Of a stretch of 19,329 nt of DNA, positions 6,888-13,179 are shown piece by piece. Numbering within the stretch: the stretch's first letter is position 1; each line of letters begins with the position of its first letter. Made by a program: the position numbers and the translations under genes. This DNA comes from Actinomycetes bacterium (GTDB lineage: Bacteria; Actinomycetota; Actinomycetes; Mycobacteriales; Micromonosporaceae), in contig JAEYGD010000301.1 of NCBI GenBank assembly GCA_023402505.1, positions 1 to 19,329 on the forward strand, given 5' to 3'. The notes under the pieces are model-generated. The model ran no database searches. It had not been told where the DNA came from and saw only the letters and a list, made by a program, of their open reading frames with translations.

Positions 6888-7016
6888 GGTGCCCGGAGAT
6901 CCGCGATGCCCGAGCACCCGGCGCCCGGCGATCCGCCACCTCGGAGGAGCCGGCGCCCGGCGATCCGCCCGGCCCGGGCACCGGGCGCCCGGCGATCCGC
7001 CAGGATCGGGCGGCCG
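6888..7016. repeat. Four tandem 32-bp repeats between scy and the permease gene
   Basis: Units begin at 6888, 6920, 6952 and 6984, exactly 32 bp apart. Each starts with a conserved 18-bp core (best form GGCGCCCGGCGATCCGCC; the first copy is diverged) and then a variable 14 bp. The last unit runs into the scy stop codon at 7017-7019. The last core plus flank can form a hairpin: CGATCC (6993-6998) with GGATCG (7003-7008). The array may act as the scy terminator, as a protein-binding array, or be a minisatellite. Confidence 0.8.
6993..7008 (-). terminator. Small hairpin just past the scy stop
   Basis: CGATCC pairs with GGATCG around a 4-nt loop, 9 nt after the scy stop codon on the minus strand. 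It lies within the 32-bp repeat tract. The stem is only six bp, so it is a weak call. Confidence 0.3.
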
Positions 7017-9218
7017 TCAGTCCTTCTCGACGACGACCTTGCTCGGTTTGGCGCTGCGCTCGTCGGTGGTCGGCTTCGCCGGCCGGTTGCCGTTCTCACC
7101 GGTGCTGGTGATCTTCGTGGCGGCGGCGTCGCGGCCACCCTCGCCGGGCACCGCGGCGACGGTCGGTTCGCCGTCCACGCCGGCGCTGGCCGACTCACCG
7201 TCCTTGGTGGTCACCGACTTCACCGCGGCCTTGGCCGAGTCGTCGGTCGCCGGCTCGATGCGGCCCCGGGCCGGCTGGCCGGCCTCGGCCGGGGCGACCT
7301 TTCCGGAACGCCGCTCCCCGCCCGGCTTCGCGGCCGTGCCGGCCCGGCCGTCGGTGGTGGCCGCGTCCGTCGCGCCCTTCGCGTCGGCGGTCGCCGGTGC
7401 GGTCGTCCGCGCCTTCCCGTTGGCGGAGGCCGGTCCGACCGCTGCGGGCGTCGTGGCTCCGTCGGTGCCGGTGGCGGGCGTGGCCGGCGTCGGGGTGCCG
7501 GCGGGCGCGCCGGCCAGTTCCAGCCGCAGCTCCGCCACCTGCCGCTGCAGCTCGTCGGACTCCTGCCGGGACCGCCAGGTCTCCTGTCGCAGGTCCGCCA
7601 GCTGCTGCTGTGCCTGGGCGATCTCCAGCATCACCTGGGCGAGCTGCTGGCGACCGGCCGCCGCCTCCTGCTGCGTGGCGGCCAGGTGCTGTTGCGTGGT
7701 GGCCAGGGCCTGCTGGGTGGTGGCGGCGTACTCCTCGAACTGCCGCCGGGACGTCGCCACGTGCTCGTCGGCCCGGCGGCGCTTCTCGGTGGACTCCTCC
7801 TCGGCGCGGCCCAGCAGCGCCGCCGCCTCCTCCTCCGCCCGCTGCCGCATGGTGAGCGCGTCCTGCTCGGCGGCCCGGCGGATCTCGGCCGCGGCACCCT
7901 CGATCTCGTCCTTCAGAGCCGCGTACTCGGACTCCAGCTCGGCCCGCCGGGTCTCGAAGGTCGACTCCAGTTCGGCGCTGCGCGTCTCGAAACCGGACTC
8001 CAGCTCGGTGCGCCGGGTGGTGAACCCGGACTCCAGCTCCTGCTGGCGGGCCGTGTGCTGCTCCGCCAACTCGGCGTGCCGCGCCTTGTACTGCTTCTCC
8101 AGCTCGTCACGACGGCTGGTGAACTCCTTGTCGGCGGCGGCGCGGCGCTGGGCCAGCTCGCGGTCGGCCGCCTCACGGCGGCTGTTGACCTCCTTCTCGA
8201 CCCCCGCCCGCCAGGCGCCCAGCTCCTGCTGCGTCTGCGCCCGCGCGTGCTGCACGTACGCCTCGGTCTCGGTGCGCATCCGCTGGACGTACGCCTCGGT
8301 CTCGGCGCGCTGGCGCTTCGCCGCCTCGCCGGCCTGCGCGGTGAGCCGCTCGGCCTCCTGGCGGGCCTTGTTGCGGGTGGCCCGCCCGGCGGTGCTGGCG
8401 TCGTCGATGATCTGCTTGGCCTCCTGCTGCGCCTTGGCGTGGGTGGCGCGGCTCGCCTCGGTCGCCTGTTCCACGAGGCGCTTGGCCTCCTGCTGGGCCG
8501 TGGCGTGCACCTCCTTGGCGGCCTCGCGGAGCTCGGTGGCCTCCTGCTGGGCCTTGGCGTGCGCCTCGCGGGCCGACTCGCGCAGCTTCGTGGCCTCCTG
8601 CTGCGCCCGGGTGTGGATCTCCTTCGCGCTGTCGCGGAGCTGGGTGGCCTCCTGCTGGGCCTTCGCCAGGGCCTCCTGCGCGGACCGGCGCAGCCGTTCG
8701 GCCTCCTCGGACGCGGCCTTGACCGCCGCGTCCGCCTCCGCCTTCCGGGCGGCCGTGTGCCGCTCCTCCTCGGCGCGGCGGGCCGCCAGCGCGATCTCGA
8801 AGTCCTTGAGGGCCTTGGCGGCCTCCGCCCGGGCCTCGTCGATGATGTGTTCCGCGGCTGCCCGCCGGGCCTCGATCTCCTCGTTCGCCGCGGCGAGGAT
8901 GTCCTCGGCCTGCTCCTCGGCGAGCGAGAGGATCTGCTCGACGCGGGGACCGAGATGACGGAAGGACGCGCGGTCGACCACCCCGACCTGTTTGCGCACC
9001 TGGGCGAGATCCCGCTGGAGCACCTCCACCTGGCCGGCCAGCTTGTGGATCTGGGTGTACGCCTGTTCGCGTTCCGCGGTCAGAGCGGCGATCTCGTGCT
9101 CCGCGCGAGCGACGTACCGGTCGACCTGTCGTTTCTCGTACCCCCGCAGAGCGGACTCGAAGCTTGGCTCCGTGGTCACGTCCCCGCCGAGAGCGAACAG
9201 TTCCTCGCCGTGCGACAT
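7017..9218 (-). CDS. scy: Scy-like polar coiled-coil protein
   Basis: A 733-aa protein, mostly one long coiled coil (about 30-570), followed by an Ala/Thr/Pro/Gly-rich tail (571-733) ending in a basic patch. The N-terminus has a DivIVA-like motif, FESALRGYEKRQVDRYV (20-36), then LGPRVEQILSLAEEQAEDI (89-107). Repeats are prominent: AQQEA blocks at 187, 205, 223, 241 and 263 (18, 18, 18 and 22 residues apart), four 11-residue ELES(G/T/E)(F/Y) units at 394-436, and heptads of the ATTQQ type at 500-520. In Streptomyces, Scy organises the hyphal-tip polarisome with DivIVA and FilP. As I recall, Streptomyces Scy is far longer (about 1,300 aa), so this is a short version. FilP lies just upstream on the same strand, and the epimerase/thiolase neighbours match the Streptomyces order. 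RBS: GAGG with GGGGG near the ATG. Confidence 0.82.
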   Translation of the reverse strand: MSHGEELFALGGDVTTEPSFESALRGYEKRQVDRYVARAEHEIAALTAEREQAYTQIHKLAGQVEVLQRDLAQVRKQVGVVDRASFRHLGPRVEQILSLAEEQAEDILAAANEEIEARRAAAEHIIDEARAEAAKALKDFEIALAARRAEEERHTAARKAEADAAVKAASEEAERLRRSAQEALAKAQQEATQLRDSAKEIHTRAQQEATKLRESAREAHAKAQQEATELREAAKEVHATAQQEAKRLVEQATEASRATHAKAQQEAKQIIDDASTAGRATRNKARQEAERLTAQAGEAAKRQRAETEAYVQRMRTETEAYVQHARAQTQQELGAWRAGVEKEVNSRREAADRELAQRRAAADKEFTSRRDELEKQYKARHAELAEQHTARQQELESGFTTRRTELESGFETRSAELESTFETRRAELESEYAALKDEIEGAAAEIRRAAEQDALTMRQRAEEEAAALLGRAEEESTEKRRRADEHVATSRRQFEEYAATTQQALATTQQHLAATQQEAAAGRQQLAQVMLEIAQAQQQLADLRQETWRSRQESDELQRQVAELRLELAGAPAGTPTPATPATGTDGATTPAAVGPASANGKARTTAPATADAKGATDAATTDGRAGTAAKPGGERRSGKVAPAEAGQPARGRIEPATDDSAKAAVKSVTTKDGESASAGVDGEPTVAAVPGEGGRDAAATKITSTGENGNRPAKPTTDERSAKPSKVVVEKD
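7897..8040. repeat. 33-bp (hendecad) coding repeats in scy
   Basis: GACTCCAG begins at 7930, 7963, 7996 and 8029, exactly 33 bp apart. The units encode 11-residue blocks of the ELESGFETR type, a right-handed hendecad coiled coil. Similarity holds at DNA as well as protein level, which suggests recent unit duplication. Confidence 0.8.
8419..8660. repeat. 54-bp and 66-bp coding repeats in scy
   Basis: GCCTCCTGCTG begins at 8419, 8485, 8539, 8593 and 8647, with spacings of 66, 54, 54 and 54 bp. These encode 22- and 18-residue coiled-coil blocks with AQQEA at their head; 22 is two hendecads and 18 is a hendecad plus a heptad. Confidence 0.8.
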
Positions 9219-9392
9219 GCCCCCATCCTCACACGCAACCGGCCCTCCTGGGGCGATACGGACGCGTCGGATCCGGGGGCGCTGCCACAGTCACGGCCCG
9301 CCAGGCCGGATTCCCGGGCCGGCCCGCCGGGACCCCGGCGCGGTCGTACCGGCCGGTCCACCCGGGCCTCCGCCGGCCGCCCGGACAACCAG

Positions 9393-9438
9393 CGCGGCGC
9401 GGGGTGACACCGGTCACCCGGTGTCACCCCGCGCCGCG
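9393..9438 (-). terminator. Perfect 21-bp-stem hairpin between filP and scy
   Basis: Positions 9393-9413 are exactly complementary to 9418-9438 around the loop TCAC. It starts 24 nt after the filP stop and 175 nt before the scy start, so it should end most filP transcripts. It contains GGTGAC/GTCACC sub-palindromes (9403-9418) that allow an alternative fold. There is no U-tract, so termination would rest on stem strength. Confidence 0.75.
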
Positions 9439-9462
9439 TGCGTCATGCCCCGGTCGGGTCGG

Positions 9463-10716
9463 TCAGCTGGCGGCCTCGGCGGTCTCGCGCTTGTCCGTGT
9501 CCTCGGTCCGCGCCTCCGGCTTGGCCGCTGCGGCACCGGGGACGCCCGGCACGATGCCGGCGAGCCCGGAGAGCATCTGGCCGAGCTGAGCGGTGACCGC
9601 GTCCTTCTGGCGGGTCAGGTCCTCGACCTCGCGGCGGGCCGCCTGCGTGGTCAGCTCGGCCTCCGTGCGCGCCTCGGTCAGCACGCGCTGGGCCTCGGCC
9701 TTCGCCTCGTTGAGGGTCTTCTCGGCGAGCGCCCGGGCCTTGTCGACCGTCTCGTTGGCGGTGCGCTCGGATTCGACCCGGCGGGCCTCGGCCCGCTGCT
9801 CGATCTCCTTGGCCCGTTCCTGCGCGGCCCGCGCCCGGTGCTCGGCCTCGTTGACCAGCTTCTGGGTCTGCGCGACCTGGGCGGCGTGCCGCTCCGACTC
9901 CTCGCGCTCGGCCTTCTCGCGCCGCTCGGCCAGCTGCAGCTCCAGGGCCTGCAGGTCCTTGTCCCGCTTGTCCCGCGCGTCGGTGAGGAGCTTCGTCGCC
10001 TCGGCGCGCTTCTCCTCGGCCTCGCGGGCTGCCTTGGCCCGCTGCTGGGTGATCTCCCGCTCGGCGGTGGCGCGGAGGGTGGCCACCTCCCGCTCGACCG
10101 TCGACTTCAGCTCGGCCACCTCGTGCGCGGTGACGGTGCGCAGCTGCTTGGTCTCGCGGTCCGCGTCGGCGCGCAGCGTGTCGGCCTCCCGGCGGGCCTG
10201 GACCCGGACCTCGGCCGCCTCCCGCTCGGCGGCGGTGCGGACGTTGCCCGCCTCCCGCTCGGCGCTGGCCTTCATCGCCGCCGCCTCGGCGCGGGCCTTG
10301 TCGGTGATCTCCCGTGCCTCGAGGCGGGCGGCGGAGAGGATGCCCTCGGACTCGCGCTTGGCGTCGTTGCGGTGGTCGTTGGCCTGCTCCTCGGCGAGCC
10401 GGAGGATCTGCTCGACGCGGGTGCCCAGGCCGGAGAGGGTCGGCCGGTTGTTCTCCTCGAGCTGCTTGTTGGTCTCGGCGAGCTTCTGCTCGAGAGCGCT
10501 CATGCGCTGCTCGGCCTGGCGGAGCCGGCGCTGCGCGTCGTTCATCCGCTGCTCGGCCTCGGCGCGGGCCTGCTCGGACTGGGACAGCGCGGCGGTCAGC
10601 CGACCGATGAAGTCGTCGACCTGGCCGGTGTTGTAACCGCGTAGGCCGACGGTGAAATCGGGCTGGGTGTTCGCGTTATCGAAGAACGCAAGAGGGGAGG
10701 ACTGCTGCTGGGGCAT
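9463..10716 (-). CDS. filP: FilP-like coiled-coil cytoskeletal protein
   Basis: A 417-aa, highly charged protein, almost all coiled coil (about 35-375), with a short hydrophobic, Ala/Gly/Pro-containing stretch (about 378-398) and a charged tail. It shares with its neighbour Scy a DivIVA-like N-terminal motif, FTVGLRGYNTGQVDDFIGRL (21-40), and LGTRVEQILRLAEEQA (97-112); the second closely matches what I recall of Streptomyces FilP (LGARVEKILRLAEEEA). Residues 150-237 are eight consecutive 11-residue units of the AERE(A/V)..LR type. FilP forms filaments behind the hyphal tip and gives the hypha stiffness. At 417 aa it is longer than the roughly 310 aa of Streptomyces. ATG 10716 gives the DivIVA-like N-terminus at the right place. 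Confidence 0.82.
   Translation of the reverse strand: MPQQQSSPLAFFDNANTQPDFTVGLRGYNTGQVDDFIGRLTAALSQSEQARAEAEQRMNDAQRRLRQAEQRMSALEQKLAETNKQLEENNRPTLSGLGTRVEQILRLAEEQANDHRNDAKRESEGILSAARLEAREITDKARAEAAAMKASAEREAGNVRTAAEREAAEVRVQARREADTLRADADRETKQLRTVTAHEVAELKSTVEREVATLRATAEREITQQRAKAAREAEEKRAEATKLLTDARDKRDKDLQALELQLAERREKAEREESERHAAQVAQTQKLVNEAEHRARAAQERAKEIEQRAEARRVESERTANETVDKARALAEKTLNEAKAEAQRVLTEARTEAELTTQAARREVEDLTRQKDAVTAQLGQMLSGLAGIVPGVPGAAAAKPEARTEDTDKRETAEAAS
10006..10269. repeat. Eight 33-bp hendecad repeats in filP
   Basis: CTCCCGCTCG-like words recur every 33 bp (for example 10054, 10087, 10219 and 10252), encoding eight 11-residue coiled-coil units (residues 150-237). Confidence 0.8.
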
Positions 10717-10722
10717 TGGGAC

Positions 10723-10728
10723 ATACTG
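10723..10728 (-). promoter_or_regulatory. Possible -10 (CAGTAT) for filP
   Basis: Minus-strand CAGTAT lies exactly six bases before the filP ATG, as do the AGACT hexamers of other genes here. It departs from TANNNT at the first base. A TTGACC (10787-10792) about 70 nt upstream has no good partner at the right spacing. Confidence 0.25.
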
Positions 10729-10873
10729 GCAGACCCCCCGGGGGCCTTCGCAAGAGCGTCCGGGAGCTTTCGTGTCCTCATTACATGGTCAACTCTGAAG
10801 GCGCACACGGACCGGGCCGAACGGCGATCTTGGCAGCTCCCGGACGCCGCGACGGGGCCTGCGGCGTCGCATG

Positions 10874-10909
10874 GAAAAGGGCCGCCGGGTGTCCCCCGCG
10901 GCCCTTTTC
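10874..10909. terminator. Bidirectional intrinsic terminator between filP and ccr
   Basis: GAAAAGGGCCGC (10874-10885) is perfectly complementary to GCGGCCCTTTTC (10898-10909) around a 12-nt loop. A-tract and T-tract flanks make it a classic terminator on both strands. It lies 84 nt past the ccr stop on the minus strand, so it most likely ends the ccr transcript before filP. Confidence 0.85.
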
Positions 10910-10916
10910 GTATCGC

Positions 10917-10971
10917 TCCAATGGTGCCCGTCACGGTCGATGGAAAGGCAATCGCCGATCACCGCATTGGA
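10917..10971. repeat. Short inverted repeat downstream of ccr
   Basis: TCCAATG (10917-10923) is complementary to CATTGGA (10965-10971) around a 41-nt loop, between the ccr stop and its terminator. The role is unclear. Confidence 0.3.
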
Positions 10972-10993
10972 CGCCGGCGCCTCGTCCGTACGG

Positions 10994-12349
10994 TCAGTGG
11001 CCGCGGAACCGGTTGATCGCCGCCTCGTGCCGGGCCCGGAACTCCGGGTCGCGGACGCCGAGGCCGTCGGCCGGGGCGAGGCAGCGCACGCCGACCTTGC
11101 CCTGGTGCGCGTTGCGGTGCACCTCGTACGCGGCCTGACCGGTCTGCTCCAGCTCGTACGTCTTCGACACGGTGGGGTGGATCTTGCCAAGCGCGACCAG
11201 GCGGTTGGCCTCCCATGCCTCCCGGTAGTTGGCGAAGTGGCTGCCGACGATCCGCTTGAGGTGCATCCAGAGGTAACGGTTGTCGTACTGGTGCTGGTAG
11301 CCGCTGGTCGAGGCGCAGGTGACGATGGTGCCGCCCTTCTTGGTCACGAAGACGCTCGCGCCGAAGGTCTCCCGGCCCGGGTGCTCGAAGACGATGTCCG
11401 GGTCGTCGCCGCCGGTCAGCTCGCGGATCCGCTCGCCGAAGCGGCGCCACTCGTCCTGGTCCTGGGTCTGCTCGTCCTTCCAGAACCGGAAGCCCTCGGC
11501 GGCCCGGTCGATGACCAGTTCCGCGCCCATCTTCCGGCACAGCTCGGCCTTGTCCGGCGAGGAGACCACGCAGACCGGGATCGCGCCACCGTTGAGCGCC
11601 ATCTGGGTGGCGTAGCCGCCGAGGCCGCCGGAGGCCCCCCAGATCAGCACCACGTCACCCTGCTTCATGTTGGCGCCGTGGTGGGAGACGAGCTGGCGGT
11701 AGGCGGTGGAGTTGACCAGGCCCGGGCTCGCCGCCTCCTCCCAGCTGAGGTGGCGCGGCTTCGGCATGAGCTGGTTGGCCTTGACCACGGCCAGCTCGGC
11801 GAGACCGCCGAAGTTGGTCTCGAAGCCCCAGATCCGCTGCTGCGGGTCGAGCATGGTGTCGTCGTGGCCGGCCGCGTCCTCCAGCTCCACCGACAGGCAG
11901 TGCGCGACGACCTCGTCGCCGGCCTTCCACCGGGTCACGCCGGGCCCGGTACGCAGGACGACACCGGCCGCGTCGGAGCCGACCACGTGGTACGGCAGGT
12001 CGTGCCGCTTGGTCAGCTCGGACAGCCGGCCGTAGCGCTGGAGGAACTTGAAGGTCGGCAGCGGCTCGAAGATGCTGGTCCAGACCGTGTTGTAGTTGAT
12101 GGCGCTCGCCATCACGGCGATCAGCGCCTCGCCCGGGCCCAGCTCCGGGGTCGGCACCTCCTGCATGTGCAGCGCCTTGCGCGGGTCCTTGTCCCGGGTG
12201 GCGATCCCGTCGAACATCCGGGCCTCCTCGGCGCGCACGACGACGCCGCGGTAGGACTCGGGTACCGGGAGACCGGCGAGGCCGGCGAGCTCGCGCTCCG
12301 GCTGCGCCGAGCCCTCCGCCGCCATGATCGCTTCGAGGATGTCCTGCAC
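10994..12349 (-). CDS. ccr: Crotonyl-CoA carboxylase/reductase
   Basis: A 451-aa medium-chain dehydrogenase/reductase that reductively carboxylates crotonyl-CoA to (2S)-ethylmalonyl-CoA with NADPH and CO2, feeding polyketide extender units or the ethylmalonyl-CoA pathway. It matches Streptomyces Ccr nearly end to end (RKALHMQEV, GFETNFGG, WGASGGLGG, GSHFANYREAWEANR). The four CO2-binding residues known from the Kitasatospora enzyme (Asn81, Phe170, Glu171, His365) are present here as Asn87, Phe176, Glu177 and His371, so it should carboxylate rather than only reduce. The nucleotide-binding motif GASGGLGG is at 238-245. I chose GTG 12349 because GGGAGG lies five bases upstream and Streptomyces Ccr starts at the same place; ATG 12403 would add 18 Arg-rich residues. 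An operator-like site lies 135 bp upstream. The crotonase needed to supply substrate is not in the window. Confidence 0.93.
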   Translation of the reverse strand: MQDILEAIMAAEGSAQPERELAGLAGLPVPESYRGVVVRAEEARMFDGIATRDKDPRKALHMQEVPTPELGPGEALIAVMASAINYNTVWTSIFEPLPTFKFLQRYGRLSELTKRHDLPYHVVGSDAAGVVLRTGPGVTRWKAGDEVVAHCLSVELEDAAGHDDTMLDPQQRIWGFETNFGGLAELAVVKANQLMPKPRHLSWEEAASPGLVNSTAYRQLVSHHGANMKQGDVVLIWGASGGLGGYATQMALNGGAIPVCVVSSPDKAELCRKMGAELVIDRAAEGFRFWKDEQTQDQDEWRRFGERIRELTGGDDPDIVFEHPGRETFGASVFVTKKGGTIVTCASTSGYQHQYDNRYLWMHLKRIVGSHFANYREAWEANRLVALGKIHPTVSKTYELEQTGQAAYEVHRNAHQGKVGVRCLAPADGLGVRDPEFRARHEAAINRFRGH

Positions 12350-12354
12350 GTCGA

Positions 12355-12360
12355 CCTCCC
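12355..12360 (-). promoter_or_regulatory. Ribosome binding site deciding the ccr start
   Basis: Minus-strand GGGAGG ends five bases before GTG 12349. The alternative ATG at 12403 has no comparable site. Confidence 0.65.
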
Positions 12361-12478
12361 GTTTCGTCCGCACCCGCGCGTCGCGGGCACGGGGTGCTGC
12401 CATCGTCGGCGCCGGTGCGGCCGTCCCGCCATGTCGGTCGCCGACACATCCGGCCCGGGCCGCGCTGCTGTTGAGGGG

Positions 12479-12484
12479 ACGTTA
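12479..12484 (-). promoter_or_regulatory. -10 element (TAACGT) of ccr
   Basis: Minus-strand TAACGT fits TANNNT, with TTCCGG 17 bp upstream as a weak -35. The operator-like site at 12484-12501 fills the spacer. Transcription would start near 12472, giving a leader of about 120 nt. Confidence 0.4.
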
Positions 12485-12501
12485 CTGAACGGTAGCTAAA
12501 G
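12484..12501 (-). promoter_or_regulatory. Operator-like palindrome, site D (CTTTAGCTACCGTTCAGT)
   Basis: Matches the mutase-promoter site at 14 of 18 positions on the minus strand. It lies between the candidate -35 and -10 of ccr, the expected place for a repressor. Confidence 0.6.
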
Positions 12502-12523
12502 CCGGAAGTCCGGTGTGAAAAAC

Positions 12524-12539
12524 CGCATCCGCCGATGCG
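12524..12539. repeat. Small perfect hairpin upstream of the ccr promoter
   Basis: CGCATC pairs with GATGCG around CGCC. It lies between the epimerase terminator and the ccr promoter; it may be a second terminator or a binding site. Confidence 0.3.
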
Positions 12540-12608
12540 TGAAGCTGCCCGGGCGGGTAGCGAACCGTGCAGTGACGCGCTCCGGCCGCCCGGCCGGCGG
12601 TGCCGGCC

Positions 12609-12637
12609 GGGCCCCTCGCCGCCGGCCCGAGGGGCCC
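12609..12637 (-). terminator. GC-rich terminator after the epimerase
   Basis: GGGCCCCTCG (12609-12618) is perfectly complementary to CGAGGGGCCC (12628-12637) around a 9-nt loop. It starts 12 nt past the epimerase stop. It separates the epimerase transcript from the ccr promoter. Confidence 0.7.
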
Positions 12638-12649
12638 ACGCCGGCCGTC

Positions 12650-13117
12650 TCAGGCCGCCGGCTCGACCAGTTCCACCAGCACGCCGCCGGCGTCCTTCGG
12701 GTGCACGAAGTTGATCCGGGAGTTCGCCGTGCCACGCCTCGGCTCCTCGTAGAGCAGGCGGACGCCCCGCTCGCGCAGCTTCGCGCAGGCGGCGTCGATG
12801 TCGGCCACCGTGTAGGCGACCTGCTGCACCCCGGGGCCGTTGCGGTCGAGGAACCGCCCGATGGTGCTCTCCGGGCTCAGCGGGGCGAGCAGCTGCACGC
12901 AGCCGCCCTCGGTGGTCGGCCCGACCGACAGCATCGCCTCGCGTACGCCCTGCTCCTCGTTCGTCTCGGTGTGCACGCAGCGCATCCCGAACGTCCGCTG
13001 GTAGAAGTCGATCGCGGCGTCCAGGTCGGGTACGGCGACACCGACGTGGTCGATTCGGCGCAGCCCGATGTCTGTGATGTAGTCCGCAGCGGACTCGACG
13101 GGGGAGTTCTCAGCCAT
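12650..13117 (-). CDS. Methylmalonyl-CoA/ethylmalonyl-CoA epimerase (VOC fold)
   Basis: A 155-aa vicinal-oxygen-chelate protein that epimerises (2R)/(2S)-methylmalonyl-CoA and, in the ethylmalonyl-CoA pathway, ethylmalonyl-CoA made by Ccr. Two VOC modules are visible: IDHVGVAVPDLDAAIDFY (22-39) and VQQVAYTVADIDAACAKLRE (97-116), then RINFVHPKDAGGVLVELVE (134-152). Metal-site counterparts are His24, Gln75 and Glu149. However, the usual His-His of the 'GLHH' motif is Gln98-Gln99. A 20-residue N-terminal extension precedes the fold. ATG 13117 is preferred over ATG 13138, because the latter lies inside the operator-like region and CAGACT sits six bases before 13117. It is divergent from the thiolase across 62 bp with a shared operator-like site. 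The epimerase-thiolase pair recalls Mycobacterium Rv1322A-fadA4. Confidence 0.88.
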   Translation of the reverse strand: MAENSPVESAADYITDIGLRRIDHVGVAVPDLDAAIDFYQRTFGMRCVHTETNEEQGVREAMLSVGPTTEGGCVQLLAPLSPESTIGRFLDRNGPGVQQVAYTVADIDAACAKLRERGVRLLYEEPRRGTANSRINFVHPKDAGGVLVELVEPAA

Positions 13118-13123
13118 GGCGCT

Positions 13124-13129
13124 AGTCTG
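13124..13129 (-). promoter_or_regulatory. AGACT-type -10 (CAGACT) of the epimerase
   Basis: Minus-strand CAGACT is exactly six bases before ATG 13117, and the operator-like site abuts it on the upstream side. A leaderless message is likely. Confidence 0.35.
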
Positions 13130-13147
13130 GCCGAACAATCGTTAAGG
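13130..13147. promoter_or_regulatory. Operator-like palindrome, site C, shared by epimerase and thiolase
   Basis: On the minus strand it reads CCTTAACGATTGTTCGGC, a 14 of 18 match to the mutase-promoter site. It lies mid-way in the 62-bp divergent gap, so one bound regulator could control both the epimerase and the thiolase-meaB operon. Confidence 0.6.
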
Positions 13148-13179
13148 CGTACAGGTCGGCACCCCCCTCGGAGGCAGGT

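Noticed and set aside
6888..7016. CRISPR array
   Set aside because: The period is 32 bp with an 18-bp core and 14-bp spacer, too short for CRISPR, and there are no cas genes.
7897..8660. Repeat tracts as CRISPR or mobile DNA
   Set aside because: They stay in frame and encode coiled-coil periods, so protein structure explains them.
6433..9407. Two very long plus-strand open frames opposite scy and the permease
   Set aside because: They are antisense shadows of high-GC coding DNA. Translations are Ser/Arg- or Leu/Gly-rich low complexity, while the minus-strand frame gives clear Scy and AI-2E proteins.
8992..10644. Long plus-strand open frames opposite filP
   Set aside because: They have Leu/Gly/Arg- or Ser/Arg-rich sequence with no motifs, opposite a well-supported FilP frame.
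12350..12403. ATG 12403 as the ccr start
   Set aside because: It adds an Arg-rich 18-residue lead not seen in Streptomyces Ccr; the GTG at 12349 has a good ribosome binding site.
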